Assembly: GCF_002982015.1 (NCBI RefSeq)
Contig: NZ_PVLV01000071.1
Location: forward strand, 1 to 64,000
Direction of reading: 5' to 3'
DNA: 64,000 nt
From: Streptomyces solincola
GTDB taxonomy: Bacteria; Actinomycetota; Actinomycetes; Streptomycetales; Streptomycetaceae
The notes under the pieces were generated by a model. It did no database searches. It worked only from the letters and a program-made list of their open reading frames with translations, and had not been told where the DNA came from. Position numbers and translations under genes: made by a program. Below, one piece after another: positions 52,390 through 60,181 of this stretch. Position 1 is the first letter of the stretch, and every line of letters starts with the position of its first letter.

Positions 52390-52699
52390 TGACCGCCATG
52401 CCGACGAGGCAGACCAGCGCGCCGGCCACGTCGAACCGGTCGGGCCGGTAGCCGTCGGCGACCATGCCCCAGGCGATCGACCCGGCCACGAAGACCCCGC
52501 CGTACGCGGCCAGGATGCGGCCGAAGTTCCCGTCCGACTGGAAGGTGGCCACCACCCCGTACAGGCCGAGCGCGATGACGCCGGCCCCGACCCAGATCCA
52601 GCCCCGGTGCTCGCGGACGCCCTGCCACACCAGCCAGGCCCCTCCGATCTCGAACAGCGCGGCGACGGCGAACAGGGCGACGGAACGGGCGACGATCAC
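52364..52699 (-). CDS. YnfA-family small membrane protein
   Basis: A 111-residue protein with four hydrophobic spans ([20 protein letters not shown], then [15 protein letters not shown], then [20 protein letters not shown] and the last [15 protein letters not shown]). This is the UPF0060/YnfA pattern, related to small multidrug resistance proteins. The family may export drugs or quaternary amines, but evidence is thin. The start is GTG at 52699. The 3' end overlaps the CtaG-like gene on the other strand by 26 bp. Confidence 0.9.
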   Translation of the reverse strand: MIVARSVALFAVAALFEIGGAWLVWQGVREHRGWIWVGAGVIALGLYGVVATFQSDGNFGRILAAYGGVFVAGSIAWGMVADGYRPDRFDVAGALVCLVGMAVIMYAPRGH

Positions 52700-52845
52700 G
52701 GAGCGGACTCTCTCACGAGAGGGGCGCCTGGTGCGTGTCCGCCCTCCGTGCCCGCCGCGTACGCCACCCCGCTGACGCCGTGCACGCCCCGGCCGGTGCC
52801 CGGGGGCCGGCCCCAGCCCCAGGCCGGTACGGGCCGGAGCCGCCC

Positions 52846-53598
52846 TCAGCCCCAGCGGCCGGTGCGGCCCAGGAGCAGGGCGAGCGCCGCGGTACCGGCC
52901 GTGGAGGTGCGCAGCACGCTGCGGCCCAGCAGATACGGCGCCGCGCCCGCCTCCCGGAACGCGGCCAGTTCCTCGGGCGAGACCCCGCCCTCCGGACCGA
53001 CGACCAGCACGATCTCGCCGGTGGCCGGCAGCGGGGCGGTGGCCAGCGAGGCGTCGGCGCTCTCGTGCAGCACGGCGGCGAAGTCGGCGGCGGCCAGCAG
53101 CCGGGCGACCTGCCCGGTGGACGCGGCCTCGGCCACCTCCGGGAAACGGGTGCGGCGGGACTGCTTGCCCGCCTCCCGGGCGGTGGCCCGCCACTTGGCC
53201 AGCGACTTCGCGCCCCGCTCGCCCTTCCACTGGGTGACGCACCGCGAGGCGGTCCACGGGACGATCGCGTCCACGCCGGTCTCGGTCATCGTCTCCACGG
53301 CCAGCTCGCCGCGGTCGCCCTTGGGCAGCGCCTGCACCACGGTGATCCGGGGCTGCTCGGCCGGCTCCTCGCTCACCGACTCCAGGTCCATGACCAGCAG
53401 CCGGTCCTTTCCCTCGGCGCCCTCGACCACACCCTCCGCCCAGCGGCCGAGACCGTCGGTGAGCACCACGTCCTCGCCCGCGCGCAGCCGCTTCACGGAG
53501 ACGGCGTGCCGCCCCTCGGGCCCGTCCAGGACGTACCGCCCCCCGGGGATCGCGCGGCTCAGGACGTCGTCGGGGACGACGAAGACCGGCGCGGTCAC
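52846..53598 (-). CDS. rsmE: 16S rRNA (uracil-1498-N3)-methyltransferase
   Basis: A 250-residue SPOUT-class methyltransferase. The N-terminal PUA-like domain includes [19 protein letters not shown]. The SAM knot includes [39 protein letters not shown] and [20 protein letters not shown]. It modifies 16S rRNA in the small subunit. The start overlaps the stop of the nitronate monooxygenase-like gene (ATGA), and the gene sits in the hrcA-dnaJ region, a common actinobacterial location. Confidence 0.94.
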   Translation of the reverse strand: MTAPVFVVPDDVLSRAIPGGRYVLDGPEGRHAVSVKRLRAGEDVVLTDGLGRWAEGVVEGAEGKDRLLVMDLESVSEEPAEQPRITVVQALPKGDRGELAVETMTETGVDAIVPWTASRCVTQWKGERGAKSLAKWRATAREAGKQSRRTRFPEVAEAASTGQVARLLAAADFAAVLHESADASLATAPLPATGEIVLVVGPEGGVSPEELAAFREAGAAPYLLGRSVLRTSTAGTAALALLLGRTGRWG

Positions 53599-54665
53599 GC
53601 GCCCGCCCCGGACGCGGCGCCGGCGGTCTCGCGCAGCTCGGCGGCGAGCAGCTCGACCAGCTGCCCGGCGGGCAGTTCACGGGCCAGCCGGTGGCCCTGC
53701 CCCGCCCACAGCGCCATGCCCTGCGGGTCGCCTGCCGCGGCGGCCGCCTTGCGCAGGGGGCTGGTCAGGTGGTGCACCTCCGGGTAGGCGGCGGGCGCGT
53801 AGGGGCCGTGCTCGGACATGAACCGGTTGACCAGTCCGCGGGCCGGCCGCCCCGAGAAGGCCCGGGTCACCTCGGTGCGGGTGAACAGCGGGTCGGTCAT
53901 GGCCCGCTTGTGCAGCGCGTTGGCCCCGGACTCGGGGCACACCAGGAACGCGGTGCCGAGCTGCGCGGCCTGCGCGCCGGCGGCCAGTACCGCGGCGATC
54001 TGGCCGCCGCGCATCAGGCCGCCGGCGGCGATCACCGGCAGCGGCACGGCCTCGGTGACCAGCGGGACCAGGGTGAGCAGCCCGGTGCCCGAGCCGTCGG
54101 TCTCCGGGTCGTCCCGGTGGCTGCCCTGGTGGCCGCCGGCCTCGGCGCCCTGCGCGCACACCGCGTCCGCGCCCGCCCGGTGCGCGGCCCGCGCCTCCTC
54201 GACGGAGGTGACGGTGACGACGGTGCGGGTGCCGGCGGCGGCCAGCGCGGCCAGCGTCTCGGCGGCCGGGCAGCCGAAGGTGAACGACACGACCGGCACC
54301 GGCTCGTCCAGCAGCACGGCGAGCTTCGCCTCGTAGGCGTCGTCACGGCCGGATTCCGGGTCGCCGAGCGGGGTGTCGTACCAGGCGGACTCGCCGGCGA
54401 GCTGGTTGCGGTAGACCTCGACGGCGGCCGGGTCGGCCTGGCCGGGCTGCGGCATGAACAGGTTGACGCCGAAGGGCCGCGCCGTGAGCGACCGGAGTTG
54501 CGCGATCTCCTGGTACATGCCGTCGGCCGTCTTGTAGCCGGCGGCCAGGAAGCCGAGGCCGCCCGCGTCGGAGACGGCCGCGGCGAGCGCGGGACGGGAG
54601 GCGCCGCCCGCCATGGGGGCCTGCACGATCGGGTACCGGCAGAGATCGGTCAGTGCGGTGGACAT
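53595..54665 (-). CDS. Nitronate monooxygenase-like flavoprotein
   Basis: A 356-residue TIM-barrel FMN enzyme of the nitronate monooxygenase/2-nitropropane dioxygenase family. The N-terminal [20 protein letters not shown], the FMN site [10 protein letters not shown], and [20 protein letters not shown] with [12 protein letters not shown] are clear. The barrel residue equivalent to a catalytic His lies in AGGHQGSHR. It oxidises nitronates, although many homologues have other roles. It overlaps rsmE by four bases, so both come from one operon. Confidence 0.9.
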   Translation of the reverse strand: MSTALTDLCRYPIVQAPMAGGASRPALAAAVSDAGGLGFLAAGYKTADGMYQEIAQLRSLTARPFGVNLFMPQPGQADPAAVEVYRNQLAGESAWYDTPLGDPESGRDDAYEAKLAVLLDEPVPVVSFTFGCPAAETLAALAAAGTRTVVTVTSVEEARAAHRAGADAVCAQGAEAGGHQGSHRDDPETDGSGTGLLTLVPLVTEAVPLPVIAAGGLMRGGQIAAVLAAGAQAAQLGTAFLVCPESGANALHKRAMTDPLFTRTEVTRAFSGRPARGLVNRFMSEHGPYAPAAYPEVHHLTSPLRKAAAAAGDPQGMALWAGQGHRLARELPAGQLVELLAAELRETAGAASGAGA

Positions 54666-54780
54666 GCGTGCATCGTGCCACGCCCCCGCCCGGCCCCGAA
54701 GACCCGCCTCCGCCCCGACCGGAACGCCCGGCTCCGCCGCGGCCGGGGCACCCGGTCCCGTCCCGCCCGGCGGGGACGGA

Positions 54781-54818
54781 AAGGGGGGCGGCGACCTCCC
54801 GTGGTCGCCGCCCCCCTT
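54781..54818 (-). terminator. Terminator of the hrcA-dnaJ operon
   Basis: Arms 54781-54795 and 54804-54818 are perfectly complementary over 15 bp around an 8-base loop. Read on the minus strand the stem is followed by TTTCCG, a short U run. It lies 18 bp past the dnaJ stop and before the nitronate monooxygenase-like gene, which is transcribed in the same direction. Confidence 0.85.
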
Positions 54819-54836
54819 CTCGTACCGCTGCCGCCG

Positions 54837-55973
54837 TCACCGGCCGTTGAAGGCGTCCTTCAGCCGGGAGAACAGGCCCTGCTGGCCGGGCTGGAACTGG
54901 CCGGTGGGCCGCTCCTCGCCGCGCAGCTTGGACAGCTCCCGCAGCAGCCGCTCCTGCTCCGGGTCGAGCTTGGTCGGGGTCTGCACCTCGACGTGCACGA
55001 TCAGGTCGCCCCGGCCGCCGCCGCGCAGGTGCGTGACGCCCCGGCCGTGCAGCGGGATGGACTGCCCCGACTGCGTGCCGGGCCGGATGTCGACCTCCTC
55101 GACGCCGTCCAGCGTCTCCAGCGGCACCTTGGTGCCCAGCGCGCCGGCCGTCATCGGGACGGTGACCGTGCAGTGCAGATCGTCGCCGCGCCGCTGGAAC
55201 ATCGCGTGCGGCAGCTCGTGGATCTCCACGTACAGGTCGCCGGCCGGGCCGCCGCCGGGGCCGACCTCGCCCTCGCCGGCCAACTGGATACGGGTGCCGT
55301 TGTCCACACCGGCCGGAATCTTCACCGTCAGCGTGCGGCGGGAGCGGACCCGGCCGTCGCCCGCGCACTCCGGGCACGGGGTCGGCACGACCGTGCCGAA
55401 GCCCTGGCACTGCGGGCAGGGCCGGGAGGTCATGACCTGACCCAGGAAGGACCGGGTGACCTGGGAGACCTCGCCGCGGCCGCGGCACATGTCGCAGGTC
55501 TGCGCCGAGGTGCCGGGGGCCGCGCCCTCACCGGAGCAGGTGGTGCACACCACGGCCGTGTCGACCTGGAGGTCCTTCGTGGTGCCGAAGGCCGCCTCGT
55601 CCAGCTCGATCTCCAGGCGGATCATCGCGTCCTGGCCGCGCCGGGTGCGCGAGCGCGGGCCGCGCTGGGACGCCGTACCGAAGAAGGCGTCCATGATGTC
55701 GCTGAAGTTCCCGAAGCCGCCGGCCCCGAAGCCGCCCGCGCCACCGCCGCCGGCGCTGGACAGCGGGTCTCCGCCGAGGTCGTAGACCTGCTTCTTCTGC
55801 GGGTCCGACAGCACCTCGTAGGCGGCGTTGATCTCCTTGAACCGCTCCTGGGTCTTCGGATCCGGGTTGACGTCCGGGTGCAGCTCGCGGGCGAGCCTGC
55901 GGAACGCCTTCTTGATCTCGTCCTGGGAGGCGTCGCGGCGCACGCCGAGTACGGCGTAGTAGTCCGTGGCCAC
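54837..55973 (-). CDS. dnaJ: Chaperone protein DnaJ
   Basis: A 378-residue type I J-protein. The J-domain occupies residues 1-70 with ELHPDVNPDPK (HPD motif). A Gly-rich region follows (GGGGAGGFGAGGFGNFSD). Four CxxCxGxG zinc-finger repeats lie at about 145-215 (CTTCSGEGAAPG, CDMCRGRGEV, CPQCQGFG, CPECAGDG). The C-terminal substrate-binding domain runs to the end. It stimulates DnaK. GTG at 55973 directly abuts the hrcA stop. This is a second dnaJ type (DnaJ2) if, as in S. coelicolor, another lies with dnaK. Confidence 0.95.
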   Translation of the reverse strand: MATDYYAVLGVRRDASQDEIKKAFRRLARELHPDVNPDPKTQERFKEINAAYEVLSDPQKKQVYDLGGDPLSSAGGGGAGGFGAGGFGNFSDIMDAFFGTASQRGPRSRTRRGQDAMIRLEIELDEAAFGTTKDLQVDTAVVCTTCSGEGAAPGTSAQTCDMCRGRGEVSQVTRSFLGQVMTSRPCPQCQGFGTVVPTPCPECAGDGRVRSRRTLTVKIPAGVDNGTRIQLAGEGEVGPGGGPAGDLYVEIHELPHAMFQRRGDDLHCTVTVPMTAGALGTKVPLETLDGVEEVDIRPGTQSGQSIPLHGRGVTHLRGGGRGDLIVHVEVQTPTKLDPEQERLLRELSKLRGEERPTGQFQPGQQGLFSRLKDAFNGR

Positions 55974-56990
55974 TTACGACTCCGCCAGGATCTGTCCGAC
56001 GTAACGTGCCACTGCGCGTACCGCTCCCATCGTTCCGGGGTAGTCCATGCGGGTCGGTCCGACCACGCCGAGTTTGGCGACGGCCTCGTCGCCCGAACCG
56101 TAGCCGACCGCGACGACGGACGTGGAGTTCAGCCCCTCGTGGGCGTTCTCGTGCCCGATGCGCACGGTCATGGCCGAGTCCTTGGCCTCGCCGAGCAGCT
56201 TGAGGAGCACGACCTGCTCCTCCAGCGCCTCCAGCACCGGCCGGATCACCAGCGGGAAGTCGTGCCCGAAGCGGGTGAGGTTGGCGGTGCCGCCGATGAT
56301 CAGCCGCTCCTCCGTCTCCTCCACCAGGGTCTCCAGCAGGGTGGCCAGCACCGTGGAGACCGTGCCGCGGTCCTCCGTCTCGAAGGACTCCGGCAGGTCC
56401 TGCACCAACTGCGGCACGTCGGTGAAACGGCGTCCCACCACACGGCTGTTCAGCCGCGCCCGCAGATCGGCCAGGGACGCCTCGCCGAACGGCGCCGGGC
56501 AGTCCACCATCCGCTGCTCGACGCGGCCGGTGTCGGTGATCAGCACCAGCATCAGCCGGGCCGGGGCCAGCGAGAGCAGCTCCACGTGCCGGACCGTCGA
56601 GCGGGTCAGCGACGGGTACTGCACGACGGCGACCTGCCGGGTCAACTGGGCCAGCAGCCGCACCGTGCGCCCCACCACGTCGTCCAGGTCGACCGCGCCG
56701 GCCAGGAAGTTCTGGATGGCGCGCCGCTCCGGCGACGACAGCGGCTTGACGCCGGCGAGCTTGTCGACGAAGAGGCGATACCCCTTGTCGGTGGGGATGC
56801 GGCCGGCGCTGGTGTGGGGCTGCGCGATGTAGCCCTCCTCCTCCAGCACCGCCATGTCGTTGCGCACGGTCGCCGGGGAGACGCCGAGCGCGTGCCGCTC
56901 GGTGAGCGCCTTGGAGCCGACCGGCTCCTCGGTGCCGACGTAGTCCTGGACGATGGCGCGCAGCACTTCGAGTCTGCGTTCGCTGAGCAT
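55974..56990 (-). CDS. hrcA: Heat-inducible transcription repressor HrcA
   Basis: A 338-residue repressor of class I heat-shock genes. A winged helix covers residues 1-75 ([20 protein letters not shown], then [20 protein letters not shown], then [18 protein letters not shown]). The dimerisation and inserted domains follow. Activity depends on GroEL. ATG at 56990 has GGAGGTG seven bases upstream. It is the first gene of the hrcA-dnaJ operon and lies below a perfect CIRCE element, so it represses its own operon. Confidence 0.96.
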   Translation of the reverse strand: MLSERRLEVLRAIVQDYVGTEEPVGSKALTERHALGVSPATVRNDMAVLEEEGYIAQPHTSAGRIPTDKGYRLFVDKLAGVKPLSSPERRAIQNFLAGAVDLDDVVGRTVRLLAQLTRQVAVVQYPSLTRSTVRHVELLSLAPARLMLVLITDTGRVEQRMVDCPAPFGEASLADLRARLNSRVVGRRFTDVPQLVQDLPESFETEDRGTVSTVLATLLETLVEETEERLIIGGTANLTRFGHDFPLVIRPVLEALEEQVVLLKLLGEAKDSAMTVRIGHENAHEGLNSTSVVAVGYGSGDEAVAKLGVVGPTRMDYPGTMGAVRAVARYVGQILAES

Positions 56991-57082
56991 CCGCGCACAC
57001 CTCCAGCTCGTGGGTCCTCGCGCCCGCGCCTGTCGGCAGCGGGCCTGTCCGCCCGGCGGCGGGCTCGTGCTCTCTTCCCTGT

Positions 57083-57109
57083 CTGGCACTCACCTCGTCC
57101 GAGTGCCAG
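57083..57109 (-). promoter_or_regulatory. CIRCE element upstream of hrcA
   Basis: CTGGCACTC (57083-57091), nine bases, then GAGTGCCAG (57101-57109) form a perfect 9-N9-9 palindrome. It matches the HrcA operator TTAGCACTC-N9-GAGTGCTAA at the conserved GCACTC core. It lies about 95 bp before the hrcA start, in the operon promoter. Confidence 0.93.
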
Positions 57110-57249
57110 TGATGTCCCGGCCAGTGTACGGGGCGGGGGTGCGCACCGGGCAAGGGCGGCCGACCAGGCTACCGTGCCCGCCGGCCCGGCCCCGACGGCG
57201 GACGCGGGGCGCTCGCCGCGTCCGCGCGCGGGCGGCTAGCGTCTGCTCC

Positions 57250-58041
57250 ATGGACATCTCCCGGGACGGCGCGGCGGACCTCGACCGGATCGACTGGGCG
57301 GCGGCGGGCTGGGAGCGGCTCGCCGCCGGTGTGGGGCGGCGCCGGCTGCCGGGCTGGGACGCCACCGTGGGACTGGTGGCCGGCACGGACGCCGCGCTGC
57401 TGTTCGACGCCGGCGCCACCCTGCGTGAGGGCGCGGAGCTGCGCGCGCAGACCGAGGCGCTGCTCGGCGGCCGGCGCGTGACGCATCTCGCACTGAGCCA
57501 CCCCCACTTCGACCACGTGCTCGGGGCGTCCGCGTTCGCCGGCGCGGAGGTGTTCGCGGCCGTCGGCCTGGACACCCTGCTGGCCGCCGCCCGGGAGCGG
57601 GACGCCCTGCGGCAGGACGCCGTCCGGCACGGCGTGGCGGAGGAGGAGGCGGCCGAGGCGGTGGACGTCCTGGCGGCGCCCCGGCATCCGGTGTCCGGGG
57701 AGCGGACCCTGGACCTCGGCGGGCGGCAGGTGCTGCTGGCCAACGTCGGCCCCGGGCACACCGCCCACGACCTGGTGCTGCTCGCGCCCCCGCCGCCGGG
57801 GGCCGCGCCCGGTTCCCGCGAGGTGGTGTTCTGCGGGGACCTGGTCGAGGAGTCCGGCGAACCGCAGGCCGGACCGGACGCGGTGCCCGGGCGCTGGCCC
57901 GCCGCGCTGGACCGGCTGCTGGCGCTCGGCGGCGGGGACGCGGTGTACGTGCCGGGGCACGGCGCGGCGGTGGACGCCGCCTTCGTCCGCGCCCAACGCG
58001 ACGCGCTGGCCCGCCGCTTCGGCTGCGCCGAAGACCGATGA
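57250..58041 (+). CDS. Metallo-beta-lactamase-fold hydrolase
   Basis: A 263-residue protein. THLALSHPHFDHVLGASAFA holds the HxHxDH zinc motif, VGPGHTAHDLVLL a third ligand His, VVFCGDLVEESG the bridging Asp and AVYVPGHGAAVD the final His. This arrangement is typical of broad-spectrum MBL-fold hydrolases (glyoxalase II-like, SoxH-type). The substrate is unknown. ATG at 57250 is close to the divergent hrcA promoter region, with no clear ribosome-binding site. Confidence 0.84.
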   Translation: MDISRDGAADLDRIDWAAAGWERLAAGVGRRRLPGWDATVGLVAGTDAALLFDAGATLREGAELRAQTEALLGGRRVTHLALSHPHFDHVLGASAFAGAEVFAAVGLDTLLAAARERDALRQDAVRHGVAEEEAAEAVDVLAAPRHPVSGERTLDLGGRQVLLANVGPGHTAHDLVLLAPPPPGAAPGSREVVFCGDLVEESGEPQAGPDAVPGRWPAALDRLLALGGGDAVYVPGHGAAVDAAFVRAQRDALARRFGCAEDR

Positions 58042-58069
58042 GCGCATGATCATGTCGTAGCGTCGGGCC

Positions 58070-58885
58070 ATGCGCGCATACGACTCTGATCTGACGCCCC
58101 CGTGGAAGCGTTCGGCGCCGGCGCCCGAGGTGGCGGCCGAACCGGACCTGGTGGTGGAGGAGGCCGGCACCGGCTTCTGCGGGGCGGTGATCGGCTGCGA
58201 GGCGGGCACGGTGACCCTGGAGGACCGGTTCGGCAAGCGCCGGGTCTTCCCCCTGGAGCCGCGCGGCTTCCTGCTGGAGGGCCGCCCGGTCACCCTGGTC
58301 CGGCCCGCGGCTGGCCCGGCGCGCCCCTCCCGTACCGCCTCCGGATCGCTGGCCGTGCCGGGCGCGCGGGCCCGGGTGGCGCGGGCCGGGCGGATCTACG
58401 TGGAGGGGCGGCACGACGCCGAGCTGGTCGAGCGCGTCTGGGGCGACGACCTGCGCATCGAGGGCGTGGTCGTGGAGTACCTGGAGGGCATCGACGACCT
58501 GCCCGCCATCGTCGCCGAGTTCGGGCCCGGGCCGGACGCCCGGCTCGGGGTGCTGGTGGACCATCTCGTCCCCGGCTCCAAGGAGTCCCGGATCGCCGCC
58601 GAGGTGTCGGACGCCCACACCCTGATCGTGGGCCACCCCTATGTCGACGTCTGGGCGGCGGTGAAGCCCGCCTCGGTGGGCATCCCGGCCTGGCCGACGG
58701 TGCCGCGCGGCCAGGACTGGAAGACCGGGGTGTGCCGGGCGCTCGGCTGGCCGGAGAACACCGGCGCCGCCTGGCAGCACATCCTCTCCAAGGTCCGCTC
58801 CTACAAGGATCTGGAGCCCTCGCTGCTCGGCGCGGTGGAGCACCTCATCGACCATGTGACGGTCGGGGGCCCGGAGCGGGCCTGA
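58070..58885 (+). CDS. DUF3097 protein
   Basis: A 271-residue protein of the actinobacterial DUF3097 family. Conserved-looking blocks are MRAYDSDLTPPWKRS at the N-terminus, GRIYVEGRHDAELVERVWGD and LGVLVDHLVPGSKESRIA in the middle, and HPYVDVWAAVKPASVGIPAW near the C-terminus. The middle region looks like a Toprim-type fold (EGRHDAELVE and LVDHL acidic motifs), hinting at a nucleic-acid role. It starts 28 bp after the MBL gene and converges on hemW. Confidence 0.88.
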   Translation: MRAYDSDLTPPWKRSAPAPEVAAEPDLVVEEAGTGFCGAVIGCEAGTVTLEDRFGKRRVFPLEPRGFLLEGRPVTLVRPAAGPARPSRTASGSLAVPGARARVARAGRIYVEGRHDAELVERVWGDDLRIEGVVVEYLEGIDDLPAIVAEFGPGPDARLGVLVDHLVPGSKESRIAAEVSDAHTLIVGHPYVDVWAAVKPASVGIPAWPTVPRGQDWKTGVCRALGWPENTGAAWQHILSKVRSYKDLEPSLLGAVEHLIDHVTVGGPERA

Positions 58886-58896
58886 GGCCCGGCGGC

Positions 58897-60138
58897 TCAG
58901 TCCACCAGGTCGCGCACCACCGCGTCGGCCAGCAGCCGGCCGCGCAGGGTGAGGACCGCCCGGCCTCGGCCGTACGCCTCCGGCGCCAGCAGCCCGTCCG
59001 CCACCGCCCGCCCGGCGGCGGCCCGCCCGGCCGGCTTCAGCAGCTCCAGCGGGCAGCCCTCGCGCAGCCGCAGTTCCAGCAGGATCCGCTCCACCCGGCG
59101 GTCCTCCGCCGGCAGCAGCTCCCGCCCGGCGCCCGGGGAGCGCCCGGCGGCCAGCGCGGCGGCGTACGCCCCGGGGTGCTTCACGTTCCACCAGCGCACC
59201 CCGCCGACGTGGCTGTGCGCGCCGGGGCCCGTGCCCCACCAGTCCGCGCCCCGCCAGTACAGCTCGTTGTGCAGGCAGCGGCCCGCCTCGCTGGTGGCCC
59301 AGTTGGACACCTCGTACCAGTCGAACCCGGCGGCCGACAGCATCTCCTCGGCGATCAGGTACCGGTCGGCGTGCACGTCGTCGTCGGTCATCGGCACCTC
59401 GCCGCGCCGGATGCGCCGGGCCAGCCCGGTGCCCTCCTCCACGATCAGCGCGTACGCCGAGACGTGGTCGGGCCCGGCGCCGACGGCCGCCTCCAGCGAG
59501 GCCCGCCAGTCCTCGTCGCTCTCCCCCGGCGTGCCGTAGATCAGATCGAGGTTGACGTGGTCGAACCCGGCCGCCCGGGCCTCGGCCACGCACGCCTCGG
59601 GGCGGCCCGGGGTGTGGGTGCGGTCCAGCACCTTCAGCACGTGCCGGCGGGCGCTCTGCATGCCGAACGAGATCCGGTTGAAGCCTCCGGCGCGCAGCTC
59701 CGCCAGATACGCCGGGTCCACCGACTCCGGGTTGGCCTCGGTCGTCACCTCGGCGTCCTCGGCGAGCCCGAACTCCTCCCGTACGGCGTCCAGCATCCGC
59801 ACCAGGTCGGCGGCGGCCAGCAGCGTCGGCGTGCCGCCCCCGACGAACACCGTGCGCACCGGGCGCGGGTCGTCGCCCAGCACCTTGCGGGCCAGGCGCA
59901 CCTCGTCGGCGAGCGTGGCGGCGTAGTTGTCGCGGGAGGCCAGCACCCCGCCGGAGGAGCGCAGCTCGGTGGCGGTGTAGGTGTTGAAGTCGCAGTAGCC
60001 GCAGCGGGTCGCGCAGTACGGCACGTGCAGATAGAACCCCAGCGGCCGCTCCCCCGCGCCGACCAGGGCGGACGCCGGAAGGGCGCCGTCCTCGGGCACG
60101 GGCTCGCCGTCGGGCAGTACGGAAGGCATGGGGTCCAT
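58897..60138 (-). CDS. hemW: Radical SAM protein HemW (HemN-like, haem chaperone type)
   Basis: A 413-residue radical SAM enzyme. GFYLHVPYCATRCGYCDFNT carries the CxxxCxxC cluster site, TVFVGGGTPTLL follows, and SFGMQSARRHVLKVLDRTHT and FDHVNLDLIYGTPGE are typical of HemW/HemN proteins. Those with the N-terminal CxxxCxxC but lacking HemN's extra residues are HemW-type haem carriers rather than coproporphyrinogen oxidases. The family links to heat-shock regions in Gram-positive bacteria (hemW upstream of hrcA). ATG at 60138 or 60129. Confidence 0.92.
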   Translation of the reverse strand: MDPMPSVLPDGEPVPEDGALPASALVGAGERPLGFYLHVPYCATRCGYCDFNTYTATELRSSGGVLASRDNYAATLADEVRLARKVLGDDPRPVRTVFVGGGTPTLLAAADLVRMLDAVREEFGLAEDAEVTTEANPESVDPAYLAELRAGGFNRISFGMQSARRHVLKVLDRTHTPGRPEACVAEARAAGFDHVNLDLIYGTPGESDEDWRASLEAAVGAGPDHVSAYALIVEEGTGLARRIRRGEVPMTDDDVHADRYLIAEEMLSAAGFDWYEVSNWATSEAGRCLHNELYWRGADWWGTGPGAHSHVGGVRWWNVKHPGAYAAALAAGRSPGAGRELLPAEDRRVERILLELRLREGCPLELLKPAGRAAAGRAVADGLLAPEAYGRGRAVLTLRGRLLADAVVRDLVD

Positions 60139-60181
60139 TGTCCGTCACCCGGACGGCTCCCCGCGCCGCGTGTGCCGCGGG

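Noticed and set aside
53691-57239. An 1182-codon plus-strand frame across the nitronate monooxygenase, dnaJ and hrcA genes
   Set aside because: It crosses three well-supported minus-strand genes and their intergenic signals and has antisense-type composition.
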